Made by a program: the position numbers and the translations under genes. DNA of 64,000 nucleotides from Paraburkholderia translucens (GTDB lineage: Bacteria > Pseudomonadota > Gammaproteobacteria > Burkholderiales > Burkholderiaceae): NCBI RefSeq assembly GCF_020881035.1, contig NZ_JAJITC010000015.1:1-64000 (forward strand), read 5' to 3'. Below are positions 1-6,925 of the stretch, one piece after another. Every line of letters begins with the position of its first letter. Within the stretch, counting starts at the first letter, position 1. The notes beneath the pieces are model-generated. The model did not search any database, was not told the DNA's origin, and saw only the letters and a program-made list of their open reading frames with translations.

Positions 1-153
1 GGCGCGGACTACAGCTCGATTCTGGTTGGCATCCAGGTGCCGGAAAGCGATCACCAGGCGTTCGAGCGCTTCATCGAAACGCTCGGCTATCCGTGCTGGG
101 AAGAGACGAGAAATCCGGTCTACGGACTGTTTCTCGAGATGCAGAGTCGTTAA
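1..153 (+). CDS. ilvA: Threonine ammonia-lyase, C-terminal end (partial)
   Basis: Only the last 50 codons are present, running in frame 1 from the window edge to a TAA. The residues SSILVGIQVP, a phenylalanine-rich helix and LGYPCWEETRNPVYGLFL match the C-terminal ACT-like regulatory domain of biosynthetic threonine deaminase (threonine to 2-oxobutanoate, first step of isoleucine synthesis). The catalytic PLP domain lies outside the window. The gene ends just before a decayed stretch. Identification rests on the short but characteristic C-terminal motif. Confidence 0.85.
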   Translation, partial: GADYSSILVGIQVPESDHQAFERFIETLGYPCWEETRNPVYGLFLEMQSR

Positions 154-176
154 ATCGGGCGCGTTGGTCGGGGCCG

Positions 177-335
177 CTAGTTGATCGACAGGTCCCGATG
201 CGCCGCAGCCTGGAACTCCTTGGGTGTGACGCCGGTCTGCTTGCGGAAATAGCGGCTGAAATAGGCCGCATCTTCGAAACCGAGCGCATGCGCGATCTGT
301 TTGATGCGCGAACCCGAGTACACCAGATCGCGTTG
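177..335 (-). pseudogene. AraC-family regulator, C-terminal remnant
   Basis: About 50 codons encode the second helix-turn-helix of an AraC/XylS regulator: DLVYSGSRIKQIAHALGF, then DAAYFSRYFRKQTGVTPKEF, ending at a TAG. Codons upstream of DLVYSG (beyond about 335) no longer resemble AraC proteins. The ligand domain and first helix-turn-helix are absent, so the fragment cannot be a working activator. It sits 24 bp past the ilvA stop, tail to tail with it. The left border is clear; the junction on the right is estimated. Confidence 0.75.
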
Positions 336-443
336 CGTGGATGCTGGGGATCGGCCGCTCGCGCACGCATCGGCCGATGAACGCATCGGCGCCGTCGCGA
401 TCGAATGAACGCCGTCACCGGGTGTGCGGCTGCGCCCGACGAC

Positions 444-692
444 TCAGGAGGCGCGCAGCAACGCCATTTCGTTATGCAGCAACGCGAGCAATTCGTCGTC
501 GGTCGGCCGCGTGCCCCAATGGCGCGCGCCGGCCACCGACGCGATCGCCATCCACGAATGCGGCGGAAACCATTCACGCAGTAACGTGCCGTCCTGGCGC
601 AGGCACAGCTGGCCGGTCAGCTCGCTGTATTCGGCGCAGATCTGCGCGCCGTCGACTTGCGCCGTTACTCGTCTCGGATCATTGCGCAGCAT
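444..692 (-). CDS. Conserved hypothetical protein, 82 aa
   Basis: The reading frame starts MLRNDPRRVTAQVDG and ends in a leucine-rich helix (DDELLALLHNEMALLRAS). The ATG at 692 was chosen over an upstream ATG at 752 because a GGAG sequence lies nine bases before it. The protein has no signal peptide, membrane segment or recognised domain; it is rich in Trp and Leu and looks like a small soluble protein. It is transcribed in the same direction as the two exported small proteins to its right. Function unknown. Confidence 0.55.
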   Translation of the reverse strand: MLRNDPRRVTAQVDGAQICAEYSELTGQLCLRQDGTLLREWFPPHSWMAIASVAGARHWGTRPTDDELLALLHNEMALLRAS

Positions 693-764
693 GTCGTCGC
701 TCCTGTCGAAGGGTTGGCGCGGATGCCAGCGCGACGGGGTGGCGTGGTGCACGCCACCTGTCGT

Positions 765-1160
765 CTACCAGTGGTCACGCCCACGATCGTCATGCCCACG
801 ATCGTGCCAGCCACGGTCGTGCCAGTCGCCGTGCGGGCCGTGCCACTCGTGCGCGTCGCGCCATTCGTCATGATGACGCTCCCACTCGCGACGCTCCCAG
901 TAGCGATGACCATCGTAGTAGCGCTCGCCGTACCAGCCGGGCGCAATCACGACCGCGGGCGGCGGAGGCGGCGCGTACACGGGCGCGGGCTCCACATAGA
1001 CCGGAGGAGGCGGGGCTTCGACCACGGCGGGGGCGACCGCGATGCCGGGCACGCCGATATTCACGCCGACATCGACGTGCGCGAAGGCGGCCGACGATGC
1101 GCCGATCGCGAGACCCGCGACGAGCGTCAACGATATCCAGCGGTTGCGTGAATGACTCAT
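765..1160 (-). CDS. Exported Pro/His/Trp-rich protein
   Basis: The 131-aa product starts MSHSRNRW and has a classic signal peptide (hydrophobic LTLVAGLAIGASSAAFA, cleavage after AFA). The mature part begins HVDVGVNIGVPG, continues with a proline-rich segment (about residues 45-70) and a GWYGERYYDGHRYW motif, and ends in a His/Asp/Arg/Gly/Trp tail of short imperfect repeats built on HDRG. The ATG at 1160 was preferred to the one at 1232 because it places the signal peptide at the N-terminus. YXX-repeat exported proteins of this kind are common in Burkholderia and are thought to be envelope or metal-related; the role here is unknown. Confidence 0.75.
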   Translation of the reverse strand: MSHSRNRWISLTLVAGLAIGASSAAFAHVDVGVNIGVPGIAVAPAVVEAPPPPVYVEPAPVYAPPPPPAVVIAPGWYGERYYDGHRYWERREWERHHDEWRDAHEWHGPHGDWHDRGWHDRGHDDRGRDHW

Positions 1161-1228
1161 GATTGTTCTCTGTATGGAAGTCTTTGATGGAATGGAGAGC
1201 CGTGTGCTTACTGCACGTGATGACCCGT

Positions 1229-1345
1229 TCAATAGCGTTCGTAGTAGTGGTCGTGATGCGGATGGTCCTCGGGGACCACGATGCAGCCGCTCAATGCGCC
1301 GCCGAGCGTGACGGCAAGAATGACCAGTGCGAAGATTTTATTCAT
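1229..1345 (-). CDS. Small lipoprotein, 38 aa, His/Tyr tail
   Basis: The frame starts MNKIFALVILAVTLGG and has a good lipobox (LSGC), placing Cys21 as the lipid-modified residue. The short mature tail IVVPEDHPHHDHYYERY is rich in His and Tyr. A GGGAG sequence lies upstream of the ATG. It runs in the same direction as the exported His-rich protein 68 bp downstream and is probably co-transcribed with it. It resembles the many tiny unstudied envelope lipoproteins of Burkholderiales; no function is assigned. Confidence 0.7.
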   Translation of the reverse strand: MNKIFALVILAVTLGGALSGCIVVPEDHPHHDHYYERY

Positions 1346-1762
1346 GTTGTTGCTCCCTGATATCCGTGATGCGAGTGCCTGTCGTGCAAAGCGCCTCATG
1401 TGAACCGCTTTTGCCTGAACGGAACTCTACCGAGCAGCGCGATTAACAGTGTGTTTGTGTGTAACAGGACGTGTCGGTTAGAACCTGCGTCGATATGGCG
1501 ATGCGCGCGCATCAAACGAAGAGGAGATGCACGGGGGGCTGCGCGTCGAAGTGCCGGGCGGTGCTCAAGTGCGCGGGCAAGCCCTTGAAGGCGCTATGAA
1601 AAGAATCGCATGCAAAGGCACGCTGCGCATCGGCGCGAAGCACGGGCTCGCCGGGTCGGTTGCTGAAAAAAGAAGCGGTGCGCATTTCGCCTTGGCAATG
1701 CCGCACGGATACATTCGGTTGCAGACTGGAGTCGATTGACATATGGAACGCGCGTGCACGAT
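1346..1762. other. Gene-free stretch, no recognised content
   Basis: About 420 bp between the small lipoprotein gene and the iclR remnant. The part next to 1345 presumably carries the promoter for the two exported-protein genes. Short open frames exist on both strands but have no ribosome-binding site, codon pattern or motif to support them. Confidence 0.4.
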
Positions 1763-2235
1763 TTACCGCGCGGCCGCGGGCTTCGGTGCGCTCGCTTCGC
1801 GATCACCGAGCCGCGTCGAAGTCGCGAGCCCCGCTTCCTTGAGTAGCGCGACGTAATGCTGCTTCGTGTCGGCGCCGCAGCGCATCGTCGGAAATGAAAT
1901 CGACAGACCGGCGATCACGCGGCCGAAGCGGTCGAAGACCGGCACCGCGATGCATTGCAGCCCTTCTTCCTGCTCCTCGTTGTCCTCGCCGAAACCCTGG
2001 TCGCGCACGCGCGGCAGGATGCTCAGCACCGCTTCCGCGCAAGTCAGAGTTCTTTGCGTCGAGCGGCGGAATTCGATGTGCGAGAGCACGTCACGCGCGT
2101 CGGCTGGGTCCATCCACGCGAGCAGCACCTTGCCGATCGCCGTGCTATGCAGCGGATTGCGCCGGCCAATGCGCGACTGCATGCGCAGCCCGTAGTCGGC
2201 GTCGAACTTGTGGATATAGATGATCGCGTCGTCGA
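1763..2235 (-). pseudogene. IclR-family regulator, 5'-truncated
   Basis: The C-terminal effector domain of an IclR regulator is intact. It reads from IIYIHKFDADYGLRM through the highly conserved GRRNPLHSTAIGKVLLAW, then GFGEDNEEQEEGLQCIAVPVFDRFGRVIAGLSIS, and ends after a disordered tail. The N-terminal winged helix-turn-helix (about 100 residues) is missing; upstream codons in this frame are antisense to a permease gene. Known relatives control sugar-acid (KDG-type) catabolism. A protein lacking the DNA-binding domain cannot act as a repressor, so this is called a remnant. Confidence 0.8.
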
Positions 2236-2237
2236 CG

Positions 2238-2474
2238 GCGGGGGCCGCGGTCGCGAATCCGGCGATCATCGCCGACATGATTCCGAGCTTCAAGCCGCTG
2301 GTGCCGGCCGCAACCGCGATGGTCGCCACCGCTTGCGTCGTGACGGCGATTCTGGTGCCGATTCTCACGGCGCTGTGGGTGCGCCGGCGCCGTGCGCGCG
2401 ACGCGCTGCTCGAAGAATTCACGGCGGCGCCGCTGGGGGCGCCGCTCAATGAGCAGCGCGACGCACCTGTTTGA
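2238..2474 (+). pseudogene. 2-keto-3-deoxygluconate permease, C-terminal remnant
   Basis: Reading GAAVANPAIIADMIPSFKPL, then VPAATAMVATACVVTAILVPILTALWVRRRR, this frame matches the last two membrane helices of KdgT-type 2-keto-3-deoxygluconate transporters, followed by a charged tail and a TGA. The remaining helices, about three quarters of a normal 320-330-aa KdgT, are absent. The 5' end of the homology abuts the 5' end of the truncated iclR on the other strand. An ATG at 2220 opens the frame but belongs to the junction, so no functional protein is expected. Confidence 0.7.
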
Positions 2475-2491
2475 ATAAGTCAGCAACTGGG

Positions 2492-2519
2492 AGCTGGCGC
2501 GCCGCTCAGCGCGCCAGCT
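2492..2519. repeat. Perfect 11-bp hairpin (6-nt loop)
   Basis: AGCTGGCGCGC is followed by a six-base loop and its exact complement. It lies 18 bp past the kdgT stop. There is no T-tract, so it may be a weak terminator for kdgT. The stop codon of the reverse-strand acetyltransferase remnant falls in the loop. Confidence 0.6.
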
Positions 2520-2610
2520 TGGCCTGCGCGTGGTCCTCGCGCAGCGGCCGCAGCTCGACGAACGAGCCGCTCAGCGTGGGCTGCATCGATTCGGCTGAAA
2601 TATCGTTCAT
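2506..2610 (-). pseudogene. GNAT acetyltransferase, N-terminal remnant
   Basis: A 34-codon frame begins MNDISAESMQPTLSGSFVEL and continues RPLREDHAQAKLAR before a TGA. The stretch from LSGSFVEL to LREDHA resembles the first beta strand and helix of GNAT N-acetyltransferases, which normally continue for another 150 or more residues. Nothing further of the fold is present. It lies just downstream of the terminator of the aldehyde dehydrogenase gene and lacks a ribosome-binding site. The match is short, so confidence is modest. Confidence 0.4.
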
Positions 2611-2613
2611 GGC

Positions 2614-2650
2614 AATAAAAAAGGTCCGCGAGCGGAAGACTCGCGGACCT
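2614..2650 (-). terminator. Rho-independent terminator
   Basis: A perfect 10-bp stem (GGTCCGCGAG with its complement, 7-nt loop) is followed, on the minus strand, by a run of T. It ends transcription of the aldehyde dehydrogenase gene that stops at 2722. Confidence 0.85.
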
Positions 2651-2721
2651 GTCAGATCAGTTGACCCGTGCTCAGGAATGACACGGCGGCCAACCCGCCG
2701 CGCCGTTCCTGACGCGCCCGA

Positions 2722-4167
2722 TTAAACCGCCATGATCGTGACCGCCTTGGTCACGAGGTAGGCTTCCATCGCCTCAGGGCCGCCTTCCGAGCCGTAGCCG
2801 GAATCCTTGACGCCGCCGAACGGCATTTCCGGTGTCGGCGTGGCCGGCTGGTTGATCCACAGCATGCCGACTTCCATGCGCTGCGACAGCAGATGCACGT
2901 TGGCGAACGACTTCGTATACGCGTAGCCGGCGAGGCCGAACGGCAGACGGTTCGCTTCGGTGATCGCTTCTTCGAGCTTGTCGAAGCCGCGGATCGCGGC
3001 GACCGGGCCGAACGGTTCGTTGTTGAACACGTCGGCTTCGAGCGGTACGTCGGTCAGCACGGTCGCCGCGAAGAAGTTGCCTTCCGAACCGACGCGCTCG
3101 CCGCCCGTCGCGACCTTCGCGCCGGTCTTACGGGCGTCTTCCACCACTTTCGCCATCGCGCTCAGACGGCGCGAGTTGGCGAGCGGCCCGAGCGTCGTGC
3201 CTTCGGCGAGACCGTCTCCGAGCTTGAGGCTCTCGGCGTGCTTGACGAGCGCAGCGGCGAACTCTTCGCGGATGCTGTTGTGCACTAGGAAGCGCGTCGG
3301 CGAGATGCAGACCTGGCCCGCGTTGCGGAACTTGGCGGCGCCGGCTGCCTTGACGGCGAGCGTGACATCGGCGTCTTCCGCGACGATCACCGGCGCGTGA
3401 CCGCCGAGCTCCATCGTCGCGCGCTTCATGTGCGCGCCGGCGAGGGCGGCGAGCTGCTTGCCGACCGGGGTCGAGCCGGTGAACGTGACCTTGCGGATCA
3501 CCGGATGCGGGATCAGATAGCTCGAGATTTCAGCCGGATCGCCGAACACGAGGCCGACCGTGCCGGCCGGCACGCCGGCTTCGACGAACGCCTGGAGCAG
3601 GGCTGCCGGCGAGGCCGGGGTTTCTTCCGGCGCCTTCACGAGGAACGAGCAGCCGCACGCGAGCGAGGCCGACAGCTTGCGCACCACCTGGTTGACGGGG
3701 AAGTTCCACGGCGTGAACGCGGCGACCGGGCCGATCGGTTCCTTCAGAACTTGCGACTGCTGGGCGAGGTTGCGCGACGGCACGATCCGGCCGTATACGC
3801 GGCGGCCTTCGTCCGCGAACCATTCGATGATGTCCGCGGCCGCCAGCACTTCGATGCGCGCTTCGGCGAACGGCTTGCCCTGTTCCTGCGTCATCAGGCG
3901 GCCGATGTCGGCGGCGCGCTCGCGCACGAGGGCCGCGGCTTTGCGCATGATCGTCGCGCGCTCGTTGGCCGGCACCTTGCGCCAGGCTTCGAAGCCGCGC
4001 TGCGCGGCGTCGAGCGCGCGGTCCAGATCGGCGATGCCCGCATGCGCGACCTTGCCGATGGCCTGGCCGGTCGCGGGGTTGATGACGTCGAGGGTTTTGC
4101 CGCTGGCGGCGTCGCACCATTCGCCGTTGATCAGAAGACGGGTATCGGTATAGCTCGAGATGGCCAT
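2722..4167 (-). CDS. NAD(P)-dependent semialdehyde dehydrogenase (ketoglutarate-semialdehyde/GabD type)
   Basis: The 481-aa product is a complete aldehyde dehydrogenase: NFPVNQ with Asn155, Lys178 in LVKAPEETP, general base Glu253 in MELGGHAP, and nucleophile Cys287 in FRNAGQVCISPTRF. The ATG at 4167 is preceded by AGGAACCCAGC; an upstream ATG at 4242 would add a low-complexity extension. The sequence recalls the AraE-type 2-oxoglutarate-semialdehyde dehydrogenase of sugar-acid catabolism at least as much as GabD succinate-semialdehyde dehydrogenase. The neighbouring iclR and kdgT remnants fit a sugar-acid role. Substrate choice is not decided by sequence alone. Confidence 0.85.
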   Translation of the reverse strand: MAISSYTDTRLLINGEWCDAASGKTLDVINPATGQAIGKVAHAGIADLDRALDAAQRGFEAWRKVPANERATIMRKAAALVRERAADIGRLMTQEQGKPFAEARIEVLAAADIIEWFADEGRRVYGRIVPSRNLAQQSQVLKEPIGPVAAFTPWNFPVNQVVRKLSASLACGCSFLVKAPEETPASPAALLQAFVEAGVPAGTVGLVFGDPAEISSYLIPHPVIRKVTFTGSTPVGKQLAALAGAHMKRATMELGGHAPVIVAEDADVTLAVKAAGAAKFRNAGQVCISPTRFLVHNSIREEFAAALVKHAESLKLGDGLAEGTTLGPLANSRRLSAMAKVVEDARKTGAKVATGGERVGSEGNFFAATVLTDVPLEADVFNNEPFGPVAAIRGFDKLEEAITEANRLPFGLAGYAYTKSFANVHLLSQRMEVGMLWINQPATPTPEMPFGGVKDSGYGSEGGPEAMEAYLVTKAVTIMAV

Positions 4168-4273
4168 GCTGGGTTCCTGTGAGTGGGAAAACAACTGGCC
4201 GCGCGATCGTGCGGCACGAGGGCGACACGCCTGCGCGGCCATGAATGAATTGCCGATAACAACTATATTATCT

Positions 4274-4287
4274 GATTGGGCCCAATC
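4274..4287. promoter_or_regulatory. 14-bp palindrome, possible operator
   Basis: GATTGGGCCCAATC is a perfect palindrome about 105 bp upstream of the aldehyde dehydrogenase start. On the minus strand it directly precedes AT-rich DNA containing GATAAT/TATAGT-like -10 sequences, so it would overlap a -35 region. The cognate regulator is unknown. Confidence 0.4.
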
Positions 4288-4465
4288 GCATCGGGCGCGG
4301 CCGGCGCAGCGCCCGGCCGCGGCACGCGGCTTGCTTCGGGCTTGGCACCGGGCTGACTGTGCAAGTCGGGCCGGGGCGCTGCCTCAGCGCGGCACGAAAA
4401 GCCTGCGCGACGTAGCGCTTTATCCGTTCAATCGTTTTACTACAGCGCATCACGAGGACATCGCC

Positions 4466-4669
4466 ATGCCAACCGGAACAGTGAAGTGGTTCAACGACGC
4501 GAAGGGCTTCGGCTTCATCACCCCCGATGATGGCGGCGAAGACCTGTTCGCGCATTTTTCAGAGATTCGCACCGAGGGATTCAAGTCGTTGCAGGAAAAT
4601 CAGAAAGTCAGCTTCGAAATCAAGCAGGGGCCGAAAGGTAAGCAGGCCGCCGACATCAAGCCCGTGTGA
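4466..4669 (+). CDS. Cold-shock protein (CspA family)
   Basis: A 67-aa single cold-shock domain: GTVKWFNDAKGFGFITPDDG carries RNP1, DLFAHFSEI carries RNP2, and the protein ends KGKQAADIKPV. These are single-strand nucleic-acid binding proteins that melt RNA structure. The ATG at 4466 follows a purine-rich ACGAGGACATCGCC. The gene lies about 180 bp from the palindrome, leaving room for the long 5' leader usual in csp genes. Several csp paralogues normally occur per genome, so no specific symbol is given. Confidence 0.95.
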   Translation: MPTGTVKWFNDAKGFGFITPDDGGEDLFAHFSEIRTEGFKSLQENQKVSFEIKQGPKGKQAADIKPV

Positions 4670-4705
4670 CGCCGGCGCGGCGGCTCTGCCGCTCGCGAGG
4701 TTTCA

Positions 4706-5113
4706 ATGGAAAAGGAAGCCGCCTACGCGGCGATCGAGCGCAACGGCGGCGGCGCCTATGCGAAAGATTTCGCCGCGCGCCATCCTGACGATCCGCTGAC
4801 GCCGTTCTGCCATCGCTATCTGTTCGAGCAGGCGCAGCGCGAAGAAGCGCAGCATGAGGCGGCCGCCACGCACGACGACGAGCGCGGTTTCGCTTTAAAG
4901 TCGCTTGCGCGCATGGAAGCGTCGTCGCAGATCGCGCAGGCGGCGGCGAGCGCGTCGCGCGACGCGGCAACCGCGGCCCACACGTCGGCGCGCGCGGCGA
5001 GCCGCTCCGCTTTCTGGACGATGATCGCAGCGCTTGCGTCGGCGCTCGGCGTGGTGGTCAACGCGGCGCTCAATCTCGGCTGGCTCGAGTGGGCGAGGCA
5101 TGTCGCACGATAA
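4706..5113 (+). CDS. Hypothetical protein with C-terminal membrane anchor
   Basis: A 135-aa protein starting MEKEAAYAAIERNGGGAYAK. Residues 1-60 are polar and include HPDDPLTPFCHRYLFEQAQ. Residues 65-100 form an Ala-rich probable coiled coil, and residues about 102-126 form one membrane helix (FWTMIAALASALGVVVNAAL) followed by a short basic tail. It starts 36 bp after the csp stop in the same direction and may be co-transcribed. No known domain was recognised; the layout is that of a tail-anchored inner-membrane protein. Confidence 0.6.
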   Translation: MEKEAAYAAIERNGGGAYAKDFAARHPDDPLTPFCHRYLFEQAQREEAQHEAAATHDDERGFALKSLARMEASSQIAQAAASASRDAATAAHTSARAASRSAFWTMIAALASALGVVVNAALNLGWLEWARHVAR

Positions 5114-5324
5114 ATTTCCCGTAAGACTGTGCGCTCGCGCGCTCGGAGGGGGCGTGGAAGAGGGCGCGGTTTGGGCTCGCCCGCGCATCGCGCGACGGCC
5201 TATTCATCTACCACACCGATACCATATTGATACGGCATCGATGCGGCGCGGCCACACAAACGGGGCGATCGCAACAAATCGACTCATCAGAGCCTGCCGC
5301 GCGCGGCCTGAACGCAGTATTATT

Positions 5325-5357
5325 CTTCAGGTTTCCTTCAGCTTTGCTCCGTACTAT
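5325..5357 (+). promoter_or_regulatory. QseB/PmrA-like tandem box and -10 before hpnJ
   Basis: CTTCAGGTTTCCTTCAG is a direct repeat of CTTCAG with an 11-bp period, the layout of PmrA/QseB half-sites. It is followed after 10 bp by TACTAT, a likely -10. Near-identical elements occur before hpnI (11543) and before the second response regulator (14225), with almost the same spacing. The rest of 5114-5503 holds no gene. Confidence 0.6.
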
Positions 5358-5503
5358 TTGCGCCACTGCCCGTGGCCTTTCTGGACCGTGGCCTTTGCTA
5401 CGTGCATGTCGTAGCAGGCTTATGCGGCTTGCGTTTGGGCAATGGAACAAATAGATTCCCGACTGAAAACCGAAAGCGCCGATTAAGGCTTGCTGGAGCA
5501 TCC

Positions 5504-6925
5504 ATGAAAACCCTGTTCTTGCAGGCGCCGTCGTACGACGGCTTCGATGGTGGTGCAGGTTCGCGCTATCAGGCCAAGCGTGAAGTCCGCTCGTTCTGGT
5601 ATCCGACGTGGCTCGCACAACCCGCCTCTCTCGTTCCCGATAGCCGCGTGCTCGACGCCACGGCAGATGGTCTGTCCGTCGAAGCCGCGCTCGACATCGC
5701 CACGCAATACGAGCTGGTGATCATTCACACCAGCACGCCGTCCTTTCCGACCGACGCCCTGTTCGCCGAGGATCTCAAGAAGCGCAAGCCGTCGCTGCTG
5801 ATCGGCATGGTCGGCGCGAAGGTCGCGGTCGATCCGCATAATTCGCTGACCGCGACCCCAGCCATCGACTTCGTGTGCCGCGAGGAATTCGATTTCACCT
5901 GTAAGGAAATCGCCGAGGGCAAGCCGTTTGCGCAGATCCTGGGCTTGAGCTACCGCGCGCCCGACGGCTCGATCGAGCATAACGAAGCGCGCCCGATCCT
6001 CGAGAACATGGACGAACTACCGTTCGTCGCGCCGATCTACAAGCGCGATCTGACGATCAAGAACTACTTCAACGGCTACCTGAAGCATCCGTACGTGTCG
6101 CTCTACACCGGCCGCGGCTGCCGCTCGAAGTGCACGTTCTGCCTGTGGCCGCAAACGGTCGGCGGCCATCGTTACCGGGTGCGTTCAGTCGAGAACGTGC
6201 TCGAGGAAGTCAAGTGGATCCGCGACAACATGCCCGAAGTCAAGGAGATCATGTTCGACGACGACACGTTCACCGACTTCAAGCCGCGCGCGGAGGAAAT
6301 TGCGCGGGGCATGGGCAAGCTGGGCGTCACATGGTCGTGCAACGCGAAGGCGAACGTGCCTTACTCGACGCTGAAGATCATGAAGGAAAACGGCCTGCGC
6401 CTGCTGCTGGTCGGCTACGAATCCGGCGACGACCAGATCCTGCTGAACGTCAAGAAGGGCTTGCGCACGGACATCGCGCGGCGCTTCGCGCAGGATTGCC
6501 GCACGCTGGGCATCAAGGTGCATGGCACCTTCATTCTCGGCTTGCCGGGCGAGACCCAGGAGACGATCCAGAAGACCATCGAGTATGCGAAGGAGATCAA
6601 TCCGCTGACCATCCAGGTGTCGCTCGCCGCGCCGTATCCGGGCACGAGGCTCTATAACCAGGCGGTCGAAAACGGCTGGCTCGCGGAGAACAAGGTCATC
6701 AATCTCGTCAGCAAGGAAGGCGTGCAGCTGGCGGCGATCGGCTACCCGCATCTGTCGCGCGACGAGATGTATCACCAGCTCGAAAACTTCTATAAACGTT
6801 TCTATTTCCGGCCGTCGAAGATCTGGGAGATCTTGCGCGAAATGCTGACGAGTTGGGACATGATGAAACGGCGCCTGCGCGAAGGCGTCGAGTTTTTCCG
6901 CTTCCTGCGCGCGCACGAGGCGTGA
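5504..6925 (+). CDS. hpnJ: Hopanoid radical SAM protein HpnJ
   Basis: A 473-aa B12-binding-type radical SAM protein. The N-terminal half (to about 190) has a cobalamin-binding-like Rossmann layout. The 4Fe-4S ligands Cys206, Cys210 and Cys213 lie in GRGCRSKCTFCLWP, followed by FDDDTFTD and GTFILGLPGET. In Burkholderia, HpnJ is reported to convert bacteriohopanetetrol glucosamine to the cyclitol ether, after HpnI and HpnK. The ATG at 5504 (MKTLFLQAP, with TGGAG upstream) was chosen over an in-frame upstream start at 5372. Its stop overlaps the GTG of the next gene, so the two are translationally coupled. Confidence 0.9.
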   Translation: MKTLFLQAPSYDGFDGGAGSRYQAKREVRSFWYPTWLAQPASLVPDSRVLDATADGLSVEAALDIATQYELVIIHTSTPSFPTDALFAEDLKKRKPSLLIGMVGAKVAVDPHNSLTATPAIDFVCREEFDFTCKEIAEGKPFAQILGLSYRAPDGSIEHNEARPILENMDELPFVAPIYKRDLTIKNYFNGYLKHPYVSLYTGRGCRSKCTFCLWPQTVGGHRYRVRSVENVLEEVKWIRDNMPEVKEIMFDDDTFTDFKPRAEEIARGMGKLGVTWSCNAKANVPYSTLKIMKENGLRLLLVGYESGDDQILLNVKKGLRTDIARRFAQDCRTLGIKVHGTFILGLPGETQETIQKTIEYAKEINPLTIQVSLAAPYPGTRLYNQAVENGWLAENKVINLVSKEGVQLAAIGYPHLSRDEMYHQLENFYKRFYFRPSKIWEILREMLTSWDMMKRRLREGVEFFRFLRAHEA

